Of a stretch of 24,433 bases of DNA, positions 16,055-22,651 are shown one piece after another; the first letter of the stretch is position 1, and each line of letters opens with the position of its first letter. Location of the stretch: positions 1 to 24,433 of the forward strand of contig CAZZHH010000048.1 of NCBI GenBank assembly GCA_964653595.1, in the 5' to 3' direction. The notes beneath the pieces are model-generated. The model was not told the DNA's origin, searched no databases, and saw only the letters and a program-made list of their open reading frames with translations. Source of the stretch: JBAXTE01 sp964653595. Its GTDB lineage: Bacteria; Bacteroidota; Bacteroidia; Bacteroidales; WCHB1-69. A program made the translations under genes and the position numbers.

Positions 16055-17071
16055 TTAGTTCTCTTGTAATTTAGTTCGGATGATATTTTCAATCTCTTCG
16101 AAGAGTTCAGGATTGTCGATAATTAGTTGTTTTGCAGCATCGCGTCCTTGACCCAATTTTGTGTCGTTGTATGAAAACCAGGATCCACTTTTCTTGATGA
16201 TGTTGTATTCAACCCCTAAGTCAATCAGTTCCCCAATTTTTGAGATTCCTTCTCCATAAATGATGTCAAATTCAGCAGTGCGGAATGGAGGAGCCACTTT
16301 GTTTTTAACCACTTTCACCTTTACTCTATTTCCATTCACTTGATCTCCTTCTTTGATTTGGCTCATTTTACGGATGTCTAAACGGACAGAAGCATAGAAT
16401 TTAAGAGCATTACCACCGGTGGTAGTTTCTGGGTTGCCAAACATAACCCCGATTTTTTCACGAAGTTGGTTGATAAAAATGCAACAAGCACCGGTTTTGC
16501 TGATGGTGCCGGTAAGTTTTCGCAATGCTTGTGACATCAAACGGGCTTGAAGTCCCATTTTGGAATCTCCCATTTCGCCTTCGATTTCGCTTTTTGGAGT
16601 AAGTGCTGCTACAGAATCTATTACGATGATGTCGATTGCACCCGAGCGGATTAAGTTTTCGGCAATCTCTAATGCTTGCTCTCCGTTGTCGGGTTGTGAA
16701 ATCAAAAGATTGGAGGTATCTACCCCTAGTTTTTCGGCGTAAAAACGGTCAAAGGCATGCTCTGCGTCGATGAAAGCGGCAATGCCTCCGGCTTTTTGCG
16801 CTTCGGCAATTGCGTGAATAGCCAACGTTGTTTTTCCGGATGATTCAGGTCCGTAAATTTCGATTACTCTACCTTTTGGAAAACCACCAATTCCCAATGC
16901 AACGTCTAAACTAATGGACCCAGTAGATATACATTCCAAATTTTCAACAGCTGAATCTCCAAGTTTCATGATAGAGCCTTTACCGTAAGTCTTTTCTAGT
17001 TTGTCGAGAGTGAGTTGTAACGCTTTTAATTTTTCGCTTTTTTCTGAAGTAATTTCTTTTTCTTTACTCAT
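16055..17071 (-). CDS. recA: Recombinase RecA
   Basis: A 338-residue RecA, the strand-exchange protein of homologous recombination and inducer of LexA-type self-cleavage. Walker A GPESSGKT is at residues 74-81. The DNA-binding loop L2 region (FINQLREKIGVMFGNPETTTGGNALKFYASVRLDIR) is intact around 200-235. The MAW motif region IEIYGPESSGKTT and the C-terminal domain (GISKIGELIDLGV onwards) are both present. The length is close to that of other Bacteroidota RecA proteins, with a short, not very acidic tail. The gene starts 12 bases after the peroxiredoxin stop, so it is read from an upstream promoter shared with that gene. I see no obvious LexA-type palindrome upstream. Confidence 0.98.
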   Translation of the reverse strand: MSKEKEITSEKSEKLKALQLTLDKLEKTYGKGSIMKLGDSAVENLECISTGSISLDVALGIGGFPKGRVIEIYGPESSGKTTLAIHAIAEAQKAGGIAAFIDAEHAFDRFYAEKLGVDTSNLLISQPDNGEQALEIAENLIRSGAIDIIVIDSVAALTPKSEIEGEMGDSKMGLQARLMSQALRKLTGTISKTGACCIFINQLREKIGVMFGNPETTTGGNALKFYASVRLDIRKMSQIKEGDQVNGNRVKVKVVKNKVAPPFRTAEFDIIYGEGISKIGELIDLGVEYNIIKKSGSWFSYNDTKLGQGRDAAKQLIIDNPELFEEIENIIRTKLQEN

Positions 17072-17083
17072 GTTTGTAGGATT

Positions 17084-17539
17084 TTATTTTGTTTGATTTA
17101 TGATTTGATTTGCGTGATTTTTAGTATCTACATTCGTAATAATTTCTTCAATGATTCCATTTTCGTTGATGATAAAGGTAGTTCGGAATACTCCCATGTA
17201 TGTGCGCCCCATGAACTTTTTTTCACCCCATACTTGATAATCGGTGACAATTTTCTTTTCGGTATCGGCAATTAATGGAAAAGGCAATTCAAATTTTGCT
17301 GCAAACTTCTCATGTGATTTCACACTGTCGGGACTTACACCCACTACTTTGTAGCCTTGCTGTATTAGTATTTGGTAATTATCTCTAAGATTACAAGCTT
17401 CTGCAGTACAACCAGGAGTGCTGTCTTTAGGATAGAAATACAAAACCACTTTGTGCCCCAAAAAATGCTCGAGGGTAACTAGGTTGTTGTTCTGATCTAA
17501 TCCTGAGATAAGTGGGGCTTTTTCTCCGATATTTAACAT
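17084..17539 (-). CDS. bcp: Thiol peroxidase of the Bcp/PrxQ type
   Basis: A 151-residue atypical two-cysteine peroxiredoxin that reduces hydrogen peroxide and organic peroxides. The peroxidatic C44 sits in STPGCTAEACNLRD and the likely resolving C49 lies five residues later, the PrxQ/Bcp arrangement. The upstream FYPKDSTPG and downstream GVSPDSVKSHEKF segments are typical. It is the first gene of a pair with recA (12-base gap), coupling peroxide defence with DNA repair in one transcript. No clean TAnnTTTG is visible upstream; TAATTTTA near 17560 is one base off. Confidence 0.94.
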   Translation of the reverse strand: MLNIGEKAPLISGLDQNNNLVTLEHFLGHKVVLYFYPKDSTPGCTAEACNLRDNYQILIQQGYKVVGVSPDSVKSHEKFAAKFELPFPLIADTEKKIVTDYQVWGEKKFMGRTYMGVFRTTFIINENGIIEEIITNVDTKNHANQIINQTK

Positions 17540-17645
17540 AGTATATGAATTTAGTGTAAAATTATGGTTTTTTATAAATGGTTTTGTTAATTAGAAAACT
17601 ATTTTATCAACAATTTTGTTCAATGTGATAATGTGAAAATAAATA

Positions 17646-17684
17646 GAACGCTGATAACGCAAATGATTATGATTTCCGCAGATC
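17646..17684. repeat. Possible dispersed intergenic repeat (CGCnGAT units)
   Basis: Between bcp and nth the sequence reads GAACGCTGATAACGC, then AAATGATTATGATTTC, then CGCAGATC, so short CGC-(A/T)GAT-like units recur within 40 bases. This wording resembles intergenic repeat elements I associate with Bacteroidota genomes. Copy number in this genome cannot be checked here. Confidence 0.35.
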
Positions 17685-17703
17685 GGATAAATTCGTTAGA
17701 TTG

Positions 17704-18354
17704 CTAGCATTTTGTTTTTGTTGTTTTAAAAAAATTGCATATATGGGTAAACGGACAATTTTCACATTTTGGTTTACGAGCAATGCAGACATATCTTCCA
17801 TGCAAAATAAGCCAGTGGTGGGCGCGTGGAATCAATTCCTCTGGAATATGTTTAATTAATTGCTGTTCCACTAACAAAGGCGTTTTAGCATTTTTTAAAA
17901 CTAATCCTAAGCAGTGACTCACACGAAAAACATGAGTATCCACAGCCATCGAAGGCTGGTTGAAAATGACTGATGAGATGACGTTGGCGGTTTTGCGTCC
18001 CACACCAGGAAGTTTTTGCAAATCATCCACATCATTTGGAATTTCACCGTTGAACAGTGACACCACTCCTTTGGCCATGCCGCTAAGACTCTTAGATTTG
18101 TTGTTGGGGTAGGAGCACGATTTGATAAAGGAGAAGATCTCTTCCACCGATGCGTTTGCCAGATCATAAACCGTAGGAAACTGTTCAAAAAGCGGGGGAG
18201 TGATGATGTTCACCCGTTTGTCGGTGCATTGAGCCGAAAGAATCACGGCAACCAATAGCTGATAGGGATTTTGGTAATGCAGTTCGGATGAGGCATCGGG
18301 TTGGTGCTCTTGAAAATAGTTTATGATAAATTTGAACTTTTCGCTTCTCTTCAT
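17704..18354 (-). CDS. nth: Endonuclease III
   Basis: A 216-residue DNA glycosylase/AP lyase that removes oxidised pyrimidines in base-excision repair. The helix-hairpin-helix is LPGVGRKTANVI (115-126) with catalytic lysine K121. The catalytic aspartate is D139 in VDTHVFR. The [4Fe-4S] ligands C190-X6-C197-X2-C200-X5-C206 are all present. The reading frame continues 33 codons upstream, but I chose the ATG at 18354. The family starts there (KRSEKFKFI), and the upstream part overlaps the divergent promoter and the neighbouring DUF2007 gene. The tail after the cluster (FFKTTKTKC) is short. Confidence 0.96.
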   Translation of the reverse strand: MKRSEKFKFIINYFQEHQPDASSELHYQNPYQLLVAVILSAQCTDKRVNIITPPLFEQFPTVYDLANASVEEIFSFIKSCSYPNNKSKSLSGMAKGVVSLFNGEIPNDVDDLQKLPGVGRKTANVISSVIFNQPSMAVDTHVFRVSHCLGLVLKNAKTPLLVEQQLIKHIPEELIPRAHHWLILHGRYVCIARKPKCENCPFTHICNFFKTTKTKC

Positions 18355-18365
18355 GAAAAAAAATG

Positions 18366-18395
18366 TTGTTTGCAAAGATACAATTATTATATTTG
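18366..18395 (+). promoter_or_regulatory. Promoter for the DUF2007 gene
   Basis: TTG (18366-18368), a 19-base spacer and TATATTTG (18388-18395) reproduce the Bacteroidota consensus spacing. The ATG follows 16 bases after the -7 box. Confidence 0.65.
18373..18380 (-). promoter_or_regulatory. -7 element for nth
   Basis: Minus strand TATCTTTG matches TAnnTTTG, 18 bases before the nth ATG. It lies within the -33 to -7 spacer of the opposite promoter for the DUF2007 gene. Confidence 0.6.
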
Positions 18396-18411
18396 TAGAA
18401 AACTGGAAATT

Positions 18412-18666
18412 ATGAATAACAACACCGTTGTGATAAGAGAGTTCAACGAACAATATGAAGCGTTGATGTATGCTGATCAGTTGAAATCGGCTGGTATTAA
18501 TTGTTTTCTTTCGAATGATAATTTGAGTAATATCAATCCGTTATTTATGGTTATTCCTACCTCTATACAATTGCATGTTTTTGAAAATGATGTTGAGATT
18601 GCCAATGCAATTTTACAAGATATGGATAACATAAACCCCGATGCTTTTGATGGGGATACTGAATAA
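18412..18666 (+). CDS. DUF2007 small protein
   Basis: An 84-residue protein matching the DUF2007 family (sometimes described as a putative signal-transducing protein); function unknown. The fold is suggested by a strand (TVVIREF), a helix (EQYEALMYADQLKSAGI) and a strand with turn (NCFLSNDN). A second strand-helix unit (IQLHVFENDVEIANAILQDM) follows, and the tail is acidic. I chose the ATG at 18412 rather than upstream in-frame codons because a consensus promoter ends 16 bases before it. It is divergent from nth with only 57 bases between the two starts. Confidence 0.8.
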   Translation: MNNNTVVIREFNEQYEALMYADQLKSAGINCFLSNDNLSNINPLFMVIPTSIQLHVFENDVEIANAILQDMDNINPDAFDGDTE

Positions 18667-18692
18667 TTTTCAAATTAAATTGATTTTAGTTT

Positions 18693-18827
18693 TTAATATG
18701 ATGCTAGCTGAAACTTATTGTTGATTTTTTGAAGCGCTTCTTTTATCATGAAGCCATAGCGTGAGGGATTGACGCGGAAATCCTTTTTTTTATCTCCATG
18801 CATAGTGATCTGATGACTTGGAATCAT
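18693..18827 (-). CDS. Possible small protein, 44 residues
   Basis: On the minus strand an ATG at 18827 opens 44 codons ending in TAA at 18693. The product starts MIPSHQITMHGDKKKDFRVN and ends ALQKINNKFQLASY; the frame also extends about 12 codons upstream without a stop. The composition (basic, mixed hydrophobic, a plausible C-terminal amphipathic helix) looks more like protein than noise. Codons such as CGC GTC and TAT GGC TTC are unlike random AT-rich DNA. I do not recognise the family. It could also be the surviving 3' end of a decayed gene. No clear promoter or ribosome-binding site is seen. An 8-base A run within it (the KKK codons) is a possible frameshift site. Confidence 0.4.
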   Translation of the reverse strand: MIPSHQITMHGDKKKDFRVNPSRYGFMIKEALQKINNKFQLASY

Positions 18828-18847
18828 AATTTTCAAGAAAAAAGAGA

Positions 18848-18968
18848 AACCCCGATTATGCTTTTAATCTATCTGGTTATATAAAAGTTTGAAATAGCAT
18901 AACCGAGGGTTAACCCCATTTAAATCAGGTAGTCAGCGTAATATCGCTTCCTCCTGATTAATATGGGG
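18848..18968. repeat. Two adjacent long imperfect inverted repeats
   Basis: Repeat 1 pairs 18848-18862 (AACCCCGATTATGCT) with 18896-18911 (AGCATAACCGAGGGTT), with one bulge and one mismatch and a 33-base loop. Repeat 2, two bases later, pairs 18914-18929 (CCCCATTTAAATCAGG) with 18953-18968 (CCTGATTAATATGGGG), 14 of 16 positions paired. An inner AGCG/CGCT stem lies at 18935-18948. No T-run follows, so these are not ordinary terminators. Confidence 0.7.
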
Positions 18969-19072
18969 TAAAAAAGATTGCAGCAAAAAGCCCGACCTCG
19001 CCCTCTTGCAATTTGGCGGGGGCACGCCCAAATAAAAATCTTATTTCTTTATCACAACCTTCATTGCACCCA

Positions 19073-19104
19073 TTTGCTCCTTTGCCTATAAACTTGTACC
19101 TTTG
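19073..19104 (+). promoter_or_regulatory. Promoter for ABC-F 2
   Basis: TTTG (19073-19076), 20 bases, then TACCTTTG (19097-19104) fit the Bacteroidota consensus. The ATG is 22 bases downstream. Confidence 0.65.
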
Positions 19105-19126
19105 CACTTAAATACAAAGATAATAT

Positions 19127-20764
19127 ATGATTTCAATTGATGCGCTGGCTGTAGAGTTTGGCAACACCACCCTTTTTAAAGATATTTCGTTTGCAATAAA
19201 TCCCAAAGATCGCATCGCATTGATGGGCAAGAATGGCGCAGGAAAATCAACATTGTTAAAGATCATTGCCGGAGTGAAATCGGCGACTAGGGGGAAGGTC
19301 TCTTCGCCCAAAGATACCGTAATTGCTTATCTACCGCAACATCTTATGACGGACGATAGTCGCACCGTTTTTGAAGAAGCGTCCCAAGCTTTTGCTGACA
19401 TTAATAACATGGAATTGGAGATGGAAGAGCTTAACAACCAGCTTTCATCGCGTACCGATTATGAATCGGAGGAGTATTACGAGATCATTGAACGTGTTTC
19501 GACCTTGAGCGAGAAGTTTTACAGTGTTGAAGAGGTGAATTATGACGCAGATATTGAAAAAATTCTGTTGGGATTAGGTTTTGTCCGGGAAGATTTCACC
19601 AGACCAACTTCCGAATTCAGCGGTGGATGGCGTATGCGCATCGAATTGGCGAAAATCCTGTTGCAAAAACCAGATTTGATCCTGCTCGATGAACCGACCA
19701 ATCACATGGATATCGAGTCGATCCAATGGCTCGAAGATTTCCTGATCAACAACGCCAAAGCGGTGATGGTGATCTCGCACGACAAAGCATTTATCGACAA
19801 CATCACCACCAGGACCATTGAAATAACCATGGGCCGGATTTATGACTATAAGGTTAACTACTCCCATTATCTTGAATTGCGACGTGAGCGCAGGGAGCAG
19901 CAACAGAAACAGTATGATGAGCAGCAGAAGTTTATTGCCGAAAATGTCGAGTTTATAGAGCGGTTCAAGGGGACGTATTCTAAAACACTTCAGGTGCAAT
20001 CGCGGGTGAAAATGCTCGAAAAATTGCCCCTCGTGGAGGTCGACGAGGTAGACAATTCCGCCTTGAGACTCAAGTTTCCTCCTTCCCCTCGTTCGGGAAA
20101 CTTTCCATTGATCATGGATGATTTGGCCAAGAGTTACGGCGATCACACTGTCTTTTCAGGGGTCACACTGGCGCTGGAACGTGGCGAACGGGTTGCATTT
20201 GTCGGCAAAAACGGGGAAGGAAAGTCTACACTGGTGAAAGCCATCATGGGCGAAATTGAACACGAGGGTAAACTGACACTGGGTCATAATGCCATGATCG
20301 GGTATTTTGCCCAAAATCAGGCTTCGTTACTCGACGAGGAGAATACCGTTTTTCAGACCATCGACGATGTGGCGAAAGGGGATATTCGGACGAAAATCAG
20401 GGACATCCTGGGCGCGTTTATGTTTGGTGGCGACGACTGGAATAAGAAGGTAAAAGTCCTCTCCGGTGGGGAACGCACCCGTCTTGCAATGATCAAATTA
20501 TTGCTCGAACCGGTGAATTTCCTGATTCTCGATGAGCCGACCAATCATCTCGATCTGAAAACCAAAGATATCCTGAAAAGCGCATTGCAGGACTATGACG
20601 GAACACTGATTTTGGTCTCCCACGACCGAGATTTTCTGGATGGATTGGTTAATAAGGTGTACGAATTTGGAAATAAACGGGTAAAAGAGCACTTATACGA
20701 CGTAAAAGGGTTCTTGGAAAAGAAAAAAATGGAAAATTTGAAGGAGCTGGAACGGAAAATCTAA
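19127..20764 (+). CDS. ABC-F family ATPase 2
   Basis: A 545-residue twin-ABC protein without membrane segments, a ribosome-associated ABC-F type. Domain 1: Walker A GKNGAGKST (34-42), signature FSGGW (164-168), Walker B LILLDEPTNHMD (184-195). The linker (240-305) is long, charged and helical (LELRRERREQQQKQYDEQQ), as needed to reach the ribosomal P-site tRNA. Domain 2: Walker A GKNGEGKST (360-368), signature LSGGE (445-449), Walker B FLILDEPTNHLD (465-476). It lacks the C-terminal coiled-coil of ABC-F 1. Its base composition is much richer in G+C than ABC-F 1 (36 of 60 in 20161-20220 against 19 of 60 in 13021-13080). Whether it is housekeeping or antibiotic-protective cannot be told from motifs. 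Confidence 0.92.
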   Translation: MISIDALAVEFGNTTLFKDISFAINPKDRIALMGKNGAGKSTLLKIIAGVKSATRGKVSSPKDTVIAYLPQHLMTDDSRTVFEEASQAFADINNMELEMEELNNQLSSRTDYESEEYYEIIERVSTLSEKFYSVEEVNYDADIEKILLGLGFVREDFTRPTSEFSGGWRMRIELAKILLQKPDLILLDEPTNHMDIESIQWLEDFLINNAKAVMVISHDKAFIDNITTRTIEITMGRIYDYKVNYSHYLELRRERREQQQKQYDEQQKFIAENVEFIERFKGTYSKTLQVQSRVKMLEKLPLVEVDEVDNSALRLKFPPSPRSGNFPLIMDDLAKSYGDHTVFSGVTLALERGERVAFVGKNGEGKSTLVKAIMGEIEHEGKLTLGHNAMIGYFAQNQASLLDEENTVFQTIDDVAKGDIRTKIRDILGAFMFGGDDWNKKVKVLSGGERTRLAMIKLLLEPVNFLILDEPTNHLDLKTKDILKSALQDYDGTLILVSHDRDFLDGLVNKVYEFGNKRVKEHLYDVKGFLEKKKMENLKELERKI

Positions 20765-21069
20765 TGTGCTAATCCCGCTAAAGCTGGACAAGTTGCGACA
20801 ATGCAATAATGTGCTATTGTGTTAATGAAGATAATGCGATAATATGCTAATTACGCGAAGCGGGTCTAAAGAGGAAAACTAATTTGAAAATGAAATAATT
20901 TGAAGTTCCGATAGGTGTCGGGATGAAGATAGCAGATTTAGCAAATGTTCCTTGGCTATGTAAAATTGTATAATGTAAAAGGAAAAACTTAGTGTTTCTA
21001 AGTGCTCTAAGTCTGCTTAGCAAGCTGGCAGATAAATGTCTTAGTGGTAAAAGTTTGAAAACAAGATAT
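20765..21069. other. Intergenic stretch with degenerate short tandem motifs
   Basis: No gene. From 20763 to about 20860 a theme like TAATGnG/GTGCTAAT recurs irregularly (for example ATAATGTGCTATTGTG and GATAATGCGATAATATG). Around 20912-20925 a short hairpin-like CCGATAGGTGTCGG occurs. From about 20985 to 21050 a second theme, CTTAGTG/CTAAGTG/CTAAGTC, is repeated three to four times. Both resemble intergenic filler repeats I associate with Bacteroidota; no function is evident. Confidence 0.55.
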
Positions 21070-21534
21070 ATGAACAACAACGATATTATGCGCCGCATCC
21101 GATTCACGTTTGATTACAGTGATTCTGAGATGATTAACATTTTTGCATTGGCAGATTTTGAAGTCACCCGTGCCGATGTCAGTGATTGGCTGAAACGGGA
21201 CGATGATCCTGATTTTTTGGAATTGAGAGACATTGAATTGGCTGTTTTTCTGAATGGGCTAATTGTGTTAAATAGAGGTCGTAAAGAGGGTACACAACCG
21301 GAACCAGAAACCAGATTGAATAACAACACCATCTTCTGGAAGCTGAAAATCGCCTTGAACCTAAAAGATGAGGATATCCTGGACATTCTTGGGATGGTGG
21401 ATATGAACATCAGCAAACATGAATTGAGCGCCTTTTTCAGAAACCCGAACCAAAGCCAATATCGTCCTTGCAACGACCAAATGTTGCGCAAGTTTCTGAT
21501 GGGAATGCAGAAAAAGTTTAAAGGGAGTCTATAA
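21070..21534 (+). CDS. DUF1456 (YehS-like) protein
   Basis: A 154-residue protein composed of two copies of the DUF1456 unit. The first runs from MNNNDIMRRIRFTFDYSDSE to about 75 and the second from LNNNTIFWKLKIALNLKDED to about 145. Both share the pattern NN(D/T)I(M/F)-(R/W)(R/K)(I/L)(R/K) followed by an acidic helix and an aspartate-rich turn before a buried helix. The middle carries a charged linker (RGRKEGTQPEPET). The family is widespread and uncharacterised; E. coli YehS is an example. The frame extends upstream to 20992, but I chose the ATG at 21070 because the family begins exactly there and the upstream codons lie in repeat-like sequence. Confidence 0.85.
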   Translation: MNNNDIMRRIRFTFDYSDSEMINIFALADFEVTRADVSDWLKRDDDPDFLELRDIELAVFLNGLIVLNRGRKEGTQPEPETRLNNNTIFWKLKIALNLKDEDILDILGMVDMNISKHELSAFFRNPNQSQYRPCNDQMLRKFLMGMQKKFKGSL

Positions 21535-21562
21535 AGTCGAAAGTCCTTAAAGTAAAAGTGCC

Positions 21563-21646
21563 GAATTATCAATCCCCAATTGGCGGATTGATAATAATTC
21601 GTGCATCCTCGAAAAACGATGATTCACCAAAGGCGAATGTTTTTCG
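21563..21646. repeat. Two consecutive hairpin-forming inverted repeats
   Basis: Hairpin 1: GAATTATCAATCC (21563-21575) with GGATTGATAATAATTC (21585-21600), fully complementary except for a three-base bulge, and a loop containing CCAATTGG. Hairpin 2: CGAAAAAC (21610-21617) with GTTTTTCG (21639-21646), plus an inner ATTCACC/GGCGAAT stem with one mismatch. They lie 29 bases after the DUF1456 stop and may act in termination or mRNA stability, but neither ends in a T-run. Confidence 0.6.
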
Positions 21647-21730
21647 GTAACTATAATGGCTGTAAAGGAACACAACATAGCAATAAGCCAATTATATGAG
21701 CAATTTTAGTGATTTATTAGCGAAATCGAA

Positions 21731-21841
21731 TTAAAAACGGGCGAAAAACCAAAGACCAAACCAACCAAAACCACCCAAAAAACCACCCATTCCAACCCCT
21801 GCAACCGAACCGCTTTTTGGCGGTGAGCTCATGAGCACCAT
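21731..21841 (-). CDS. Possible Gly/aromatic-rich micro-ORF, 36 residues
   Basis: Minus strand ATG at 21841 to TAA at 21731. The product begins MVLMSSPPKSGSVAGVG and continues with a glycine/phenylalanine/tryptophan-rich hydrophobic stretch, then ends FARF. It could be a single membrane-spanning peptide. A second in-frame ATG is at codon 4. The same DNA is a purine/pyrimidine-skewed run with simple CCAAAACC-like repetition, which could produce such a frame by chance. No promoter match was found. Low confidence. Confidence 0.25.
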   Translation of the reverse strand: MVLMSSPPKSGSVAGVGMGGFLGGFGWFGLWFFARF

Positions 21842-21997
21842 AAATTAAATAAAAATATCGCGAATAAAATCCCCTAAAAGACGGACAGAAAAGGGGGTAC
21901 AGAAAATAACCCTAAAATACCGCTACGCCCCACAGGGCAACAGATTGAAGCAGTTTTTTAGGGTTGTTGATAAGTTTTTTATTTTGCACTTTAGTAA

Positions 21998-22035
21998 TAC
22001 AGTAAAAGCCCCTAGTTTGGGGCTTATGCTGTATT
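21998..22035. repeat. Two-tier hairpin with AAGCCCC/GGGGCTT core
   Basis: ATACAG (21998-22003) pairs with CTGTAT (22030-22035) and AAGCCCC (22007-22013) pairs with GGGGCTT (22020-22026), leaving a symmetric 3x3 internal loop and a six-base apical loop. This is a strong hairpin suited to a terminator. A T-rich tail lies on the plus side (ATTTATTTT). Confidence 0.7.
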
Positions 22036-22555
22036 TATTTTACTGGTTTTTTCTTAGATCTGCTTGTAGACGATGCCGTGCAACTTACTTGTGGACGATG
22101 CAGGTTAGATGGTGTCAGGCAATGCAAAGAATTAGTTAATCTGGAATGGAATAAATGGTTTTTACAGATACAATTTTTTTCTTACCCCTCTTATATTTGA
22201 TTGTTGTTAGTTTGTTTTTATCAAATTCATATATCCATGAAGAATACACTAGTGATTTATGCTGCAATCTTGAAACTGAAAGGGTGAAATCTACTTGTAA
22301 CTACAATTATGTTAGAAAATGTTCTTTTTGGTCTAATATATAACTCACTTTGGTATAATACCAAATTTTAGTCTATTTTATTTTTCACTTTGGTATTAGA
22401 GGGAAAAGAAGAAAAAGGAAAAAACAAGCCCAAAGCCTTGACTGTAAAGGGTTTGATAGGAATAATAAAATTGTGGAAAACTTTTTTTAAACGACCTTAA
22501 AAACCGACAAATTGAACCCTAAAAACTAAAAACAAGAAGAAGAAAATTAAAAGGT

Positions 22556-22651
22556 GTGGCGAAGCCACTTGTATTTTTTTTGCCCCTTTTTTCACAGCTT
22601 CGCTGTGTGTATTTTTTTCCTTTTTTTTAAACACAGCAAAGCTTTGTGTTT
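22556..22651. repeat. Cluster of three small hairpins
   Basis: Stem 1: GTGGC-GAA-GCCAC (22556-22568), followed by a T-run. Stem 2: CACAGC-TTC-GCTGTG (22593-22607), followed by a T-run. Stem 3: AAACACA...TGTGTTT (22629-22651). The T-runs are on the plus strand after stems 1 and 2, so they look like plus-direction terminators facing the minus-strand gene whose stop is at 22661. Stem 3 begins 10 bases beyond that stop. Confidence 0.65.

Larger units (their letters stand above)
18667..19126. other. Gene-poor stretch with a small candidate ORF and nested inverted repeats
   Basis: No long gene is present. The left part holds a possible 44-residue ORF on the minus strand. The middle holds two long imperfect inverted repeats (18848-18911 and 18914-18968) and a third short one, ATTGCA (18977-18982) with TGCAAT (19007-19012), around a GC-rich patch. 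The right end holds the promoter of ABC-F 2. Confidence 0.7.

Noticed and set aside
18848..18968. Integron attC site
   Set aside because: The stems lack the RYYYAAC/GTTRRRY end motifs at the right positions and no integrase is near.
19574..20146. 190-codon minus-strand frame under ABC-F 2
   Set aside because: It is antisense to the ABC-F linker; the open frame is explained by the higher G+C and codon pattern of the real gene.
21945..22139. 64-codon plus-strand frame
   Set aside because: It runs through the two-tier hairpin and the direct repeats, and its translation looks random.
22155..22343. 62-codon plus-strand frame with a hydrophobic start
   Set aside because: The hydrophobic run comes from T-rich DNA and the rest has no protein-like pattern; no promoter is seen.
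22000..22400. Possible CRISPR repeat or tracrRNA-like region
   Set aside because: There are only two copies of any unit, spacing is irregular, and no cas gene is present.
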